A stretch of DNA of 64,000 nt from Gordionus sp. m RMFG-2023. Lineage: Eukaryota; Nematomorpha; Gordioida; Chordodea; Parachordodidae. The stretch spans positions 1,255,671-1,319,670 of the forward strand of contig NC_088776.1 in NCBI RefSeq assembly GCF_954871325.1, in the 5' to 3' direction. Position numbers and translations under genes: made by a program. Each line of letters starts with the position of its first letter. Position 1 is the stretch's first letter. The notes beneath the pieces were generated by a model. The model searched no databases, was not told the DNA's origin, and worked only from the letters and a program-made list of their open reading frames with translations. Below are positions 61,718-64,000 of the stretch, in pieces.

Positions 61718-64000
61718 TGATATCGAATATCTGTTGTGCGCAGATGCAATAGACATCCGAAAGATCTAATTTTAAAGACTCCTTCATTCCTTGATGATTG
61801 TACCAAAGTCCTCGTCGCCAATTCTGCGAACAGGTTAGGTAGGATATCTCGGTACCGAAGTGATGATGCAATAAGATTGACAGATAAGAGGATTAATTGA
61901 CAAAAGGAAATTTTAAAATGGATTATCACTTTACGAGCTAGTTTTTTTCGCGAAACACCTGGTTTCTGATTTAGCTTTAATTACATTTGATCTATCTGAT
62001 GCAATTACATAGATTATGCATTCATAATGATGCATTTGAAAAGCGTCGTTGAATGCAAATCAGCTGGAGCCCGCCATTTTGGTAACCCGCATAGCAATTA
62101 TTCTCATGTCAAGAAACGTCTATTAAAATTGATAACTTGCTTCCTTTAATCTCGATGATCAGAGCAAATTCCTTAATAAAGTTTGCGTCAGGTTATAGGA
62201 AGTAAATTGGCCTCTCCTTATAAAATATTTTTTTTAATAATGATTACGGGTAATCAAAATGGCGTCCTCAGCTGTTTTTCATTCATGTACACTTTTAATG
62301 AATGTACCGTCAATCATTGATCTGACGTAGCTCTTCTACCACACCAATATTATCTAGAAATTTTAGGTGTGGGACATTCTAAATTTAGAAAAAGGATGGA
62401 TTATTATAATGAGTTTTGGGGGGGGGGGGGTTGAATGCTTGGCTTATTTTATGAATCTAAATTTTATGAAGGGAAAGAGGATTTAGGAGTATCAATTTTT
62501 CTAGGTGGAATCACGTGGTTTATCATCTGTTTCTCCAAAATTCTCTCCCATGTCTATCTCTAACTTTCCTGAAGTTTTTTTATAATTTCAAAAATTGCTC
62601 GATAAAATTTAAATATAATTTTATAAAGCAAGTTTTTAAAATATAAATTTAAAAATTAAAAATTATAAATAAAATTTTTAAAGTGAATTTTTTTTTATAT
62701 ATATATAGCTCATTGCTTGATTACTTTTTTCTAGATAGGAGCGCGTTACCGCTACCGATGCCGCTATTCCTATTAGCTACCGTTACTTTAAAAAGTATCG
62801 CTTTTACTTTAACAATTCTGCCTTTAAAGCTTTTAGAGGAAAATGACTATTTATATGTATATATATATTTTGGAAAGATCATTATTATATGGGATAGATG
62901 ATATTTTCTTGTTCAATGAGAAGGCCTATGAACTACGTAGGAAATAAGGTTGAGAGTATGGAAATGATGGGGCAAACGTTAATGGGGCCATAAAGTTAGA
63001 TCCAATATGTAGAAGTATAATAAATTATATTAAAAGAGATAGCATGCATGAATAACATAAAGTGGAGAGAGAGAGAGATTGAAGGAGCTTACCAACCAGA
63101 AAAAGGAATCTAACATCAATTAAAAATATTATATAAATAATTATAATAACGAATAATATCTTTAATATTCGTTAAATAATCAAAAATAAAATTTATAATA
63201 ATAATCATCATAATAATAATAATTAGAAATCGTCATAATTTTCCCAAGGTTTCCTACATAATAAAAAAAGGCACTAAGGCGTGAAAAGAGGTGTTTATCG
63301 CTAATCTAATAAATGAAAATAATTACTAATAATTTACTAAGTATTTTTGGTATAATATAACCCTATATTTTTGCCAAATTAAATTATTATTTGGGAAAAT
63401 TTAGTTTTTTTGAATTAATATCAAATTAGAAAGGAAAAAAAATATATTAAAAATGGATTAATATAATATAATATATATATATGTGTGTGTGTGTGATCTG
63501 ATTTAAAAGATTAATTTTATTCATCTAAAATCCTAATGATTTTTATTATATTAAAATTTAATAATATATTTATTAATGAATCTAATTAATATTGGAAAAA
63601 AAAATGTAATCTCAAAAGTAAACCAACCAATCACCGATATTTATATTTTTTTTTTAGATAAAAATGATTGGACAGGATAGGGGCAAAGAAATTGTTTTAA
63701 TAACTTTAAATTAAAAATCTAATTTAGTCGTTAATTGGTTGGTAAAGGTTGAAGGAAAAATAATTGTTTTTCGTTTTTTGTATACCAATTATATTTTTAT
63801 TAAACTTATTTGTATTTATAAATTGATATGTTATATATATATATTAATGGTCTACGAAATATACCATTAGGAAACCCAGAAGAGTTTGCATTTTTTTTAA
63901 GCTTTTTTTTTGTAAAACTCTATAATAAACTTACTTATTCAATCGATAGTTATAAGGGATTTACTAGCAATTTACAGTTATATCCGACCTAGCCGGAGGT
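61718..64000. other. Terminal stretch, no firm gene
   Basis: A + strand segment at 61769-61900 reads KTPSFLDDCTKVLVANSANR then RISRYRSDDAIRLTDKRIN before a stop, GC-richer than its flanks and unrecognised. A 13-base G run lies at 62418-62430. A 72-codon hydrophobic frame at 62683-62901 (+) has no known domain. Confidence 0.25.

Noticed and set aside
62683-62901. 72-codon hydrophobic frame
   Set aside because: AT-rich start and end; the central part has balanced codons but no identifiable segment or splice signals.

Overview
This window is a piece of an AT-rich animal nuclear genome. It has spliced genes with GT-AG introns, AATAAA polyadenylation signals, long purine/pyrimidine microsatellites and a heavy load of short non-autonomous DNA transposons and LINE-like fragments. 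Nothing in it fixes the phylum. The gene content (class A GPCR, axonemal/cytoplasmic type dynein light chain, fibronectin-III surface protein, Rab-binding exon) says metazoan, probably an invertebrate.

Genes. (1) Two spliced exons at 9725-10251 (+) form the 3' end of an unrecognised gene with its own polyA signal. (2) The largest locus runs leftwards from 30352 to about 17083. Six exons encode a signal peptide and three fibronectin-III-like domains. Each domain is split over two exons, with phase 0 inside the domain and phase 1 between domains. The introns hold a satellite-like array, a LINE-like reverse transcriptase copy, several MITEs and a 345-bp GAAA array. (3) A single-exon, divergent rhodopsin-type GPCR lies at 37918-39327 (+). 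(4) A two-exon dynein light chain lies at 43131-43802 (+). (5) At 56396-56502 (+) one exon encodes the first helix of a Rab27-type effector domain (Slp/melanophilin/rabphilin group); the rest of that gene is not visible.

Mobile DNA. Four groups are supported by target-site duplications read directly. A hAT-type MITE starting CAGAGTTGTTAAA has four copies with 8-bp duplications. A second hAT-type palindromic MITE starts TAGTGTTGTTAAACGGCTC and has about ten copies. A third hAT-type MITE is built of iterated GGCCCG motifs. A 1.2-kb element has CATAGGC ends. A PIF/Harbinger-like MITE is nested inside one of these. A decayed hAT transposase lies at 53712-55231. At least six mostly 5'-truncated copies of one LINE-like family (YIDDG reverse transcriptase plus a cysteine/histidine knuckle and an RPDG...WDAT endonuclease-like tail) are scattered through the window.

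Layout: 1-9700 repeats, microsatellites and MITEs; 9725-10251 terminal exons; 10345-17080 repeats; 17083-30352 FN3 gene; 30600-35110 a diverged repeated segment pair and other repeats; 35190-36060 LINE copy; 37918-43802 GPCR and dynein light chain; 44650-55231 repeats and hAT elements; 56396 Rab-effector exon; the remainder AT-rich with no firm gene.
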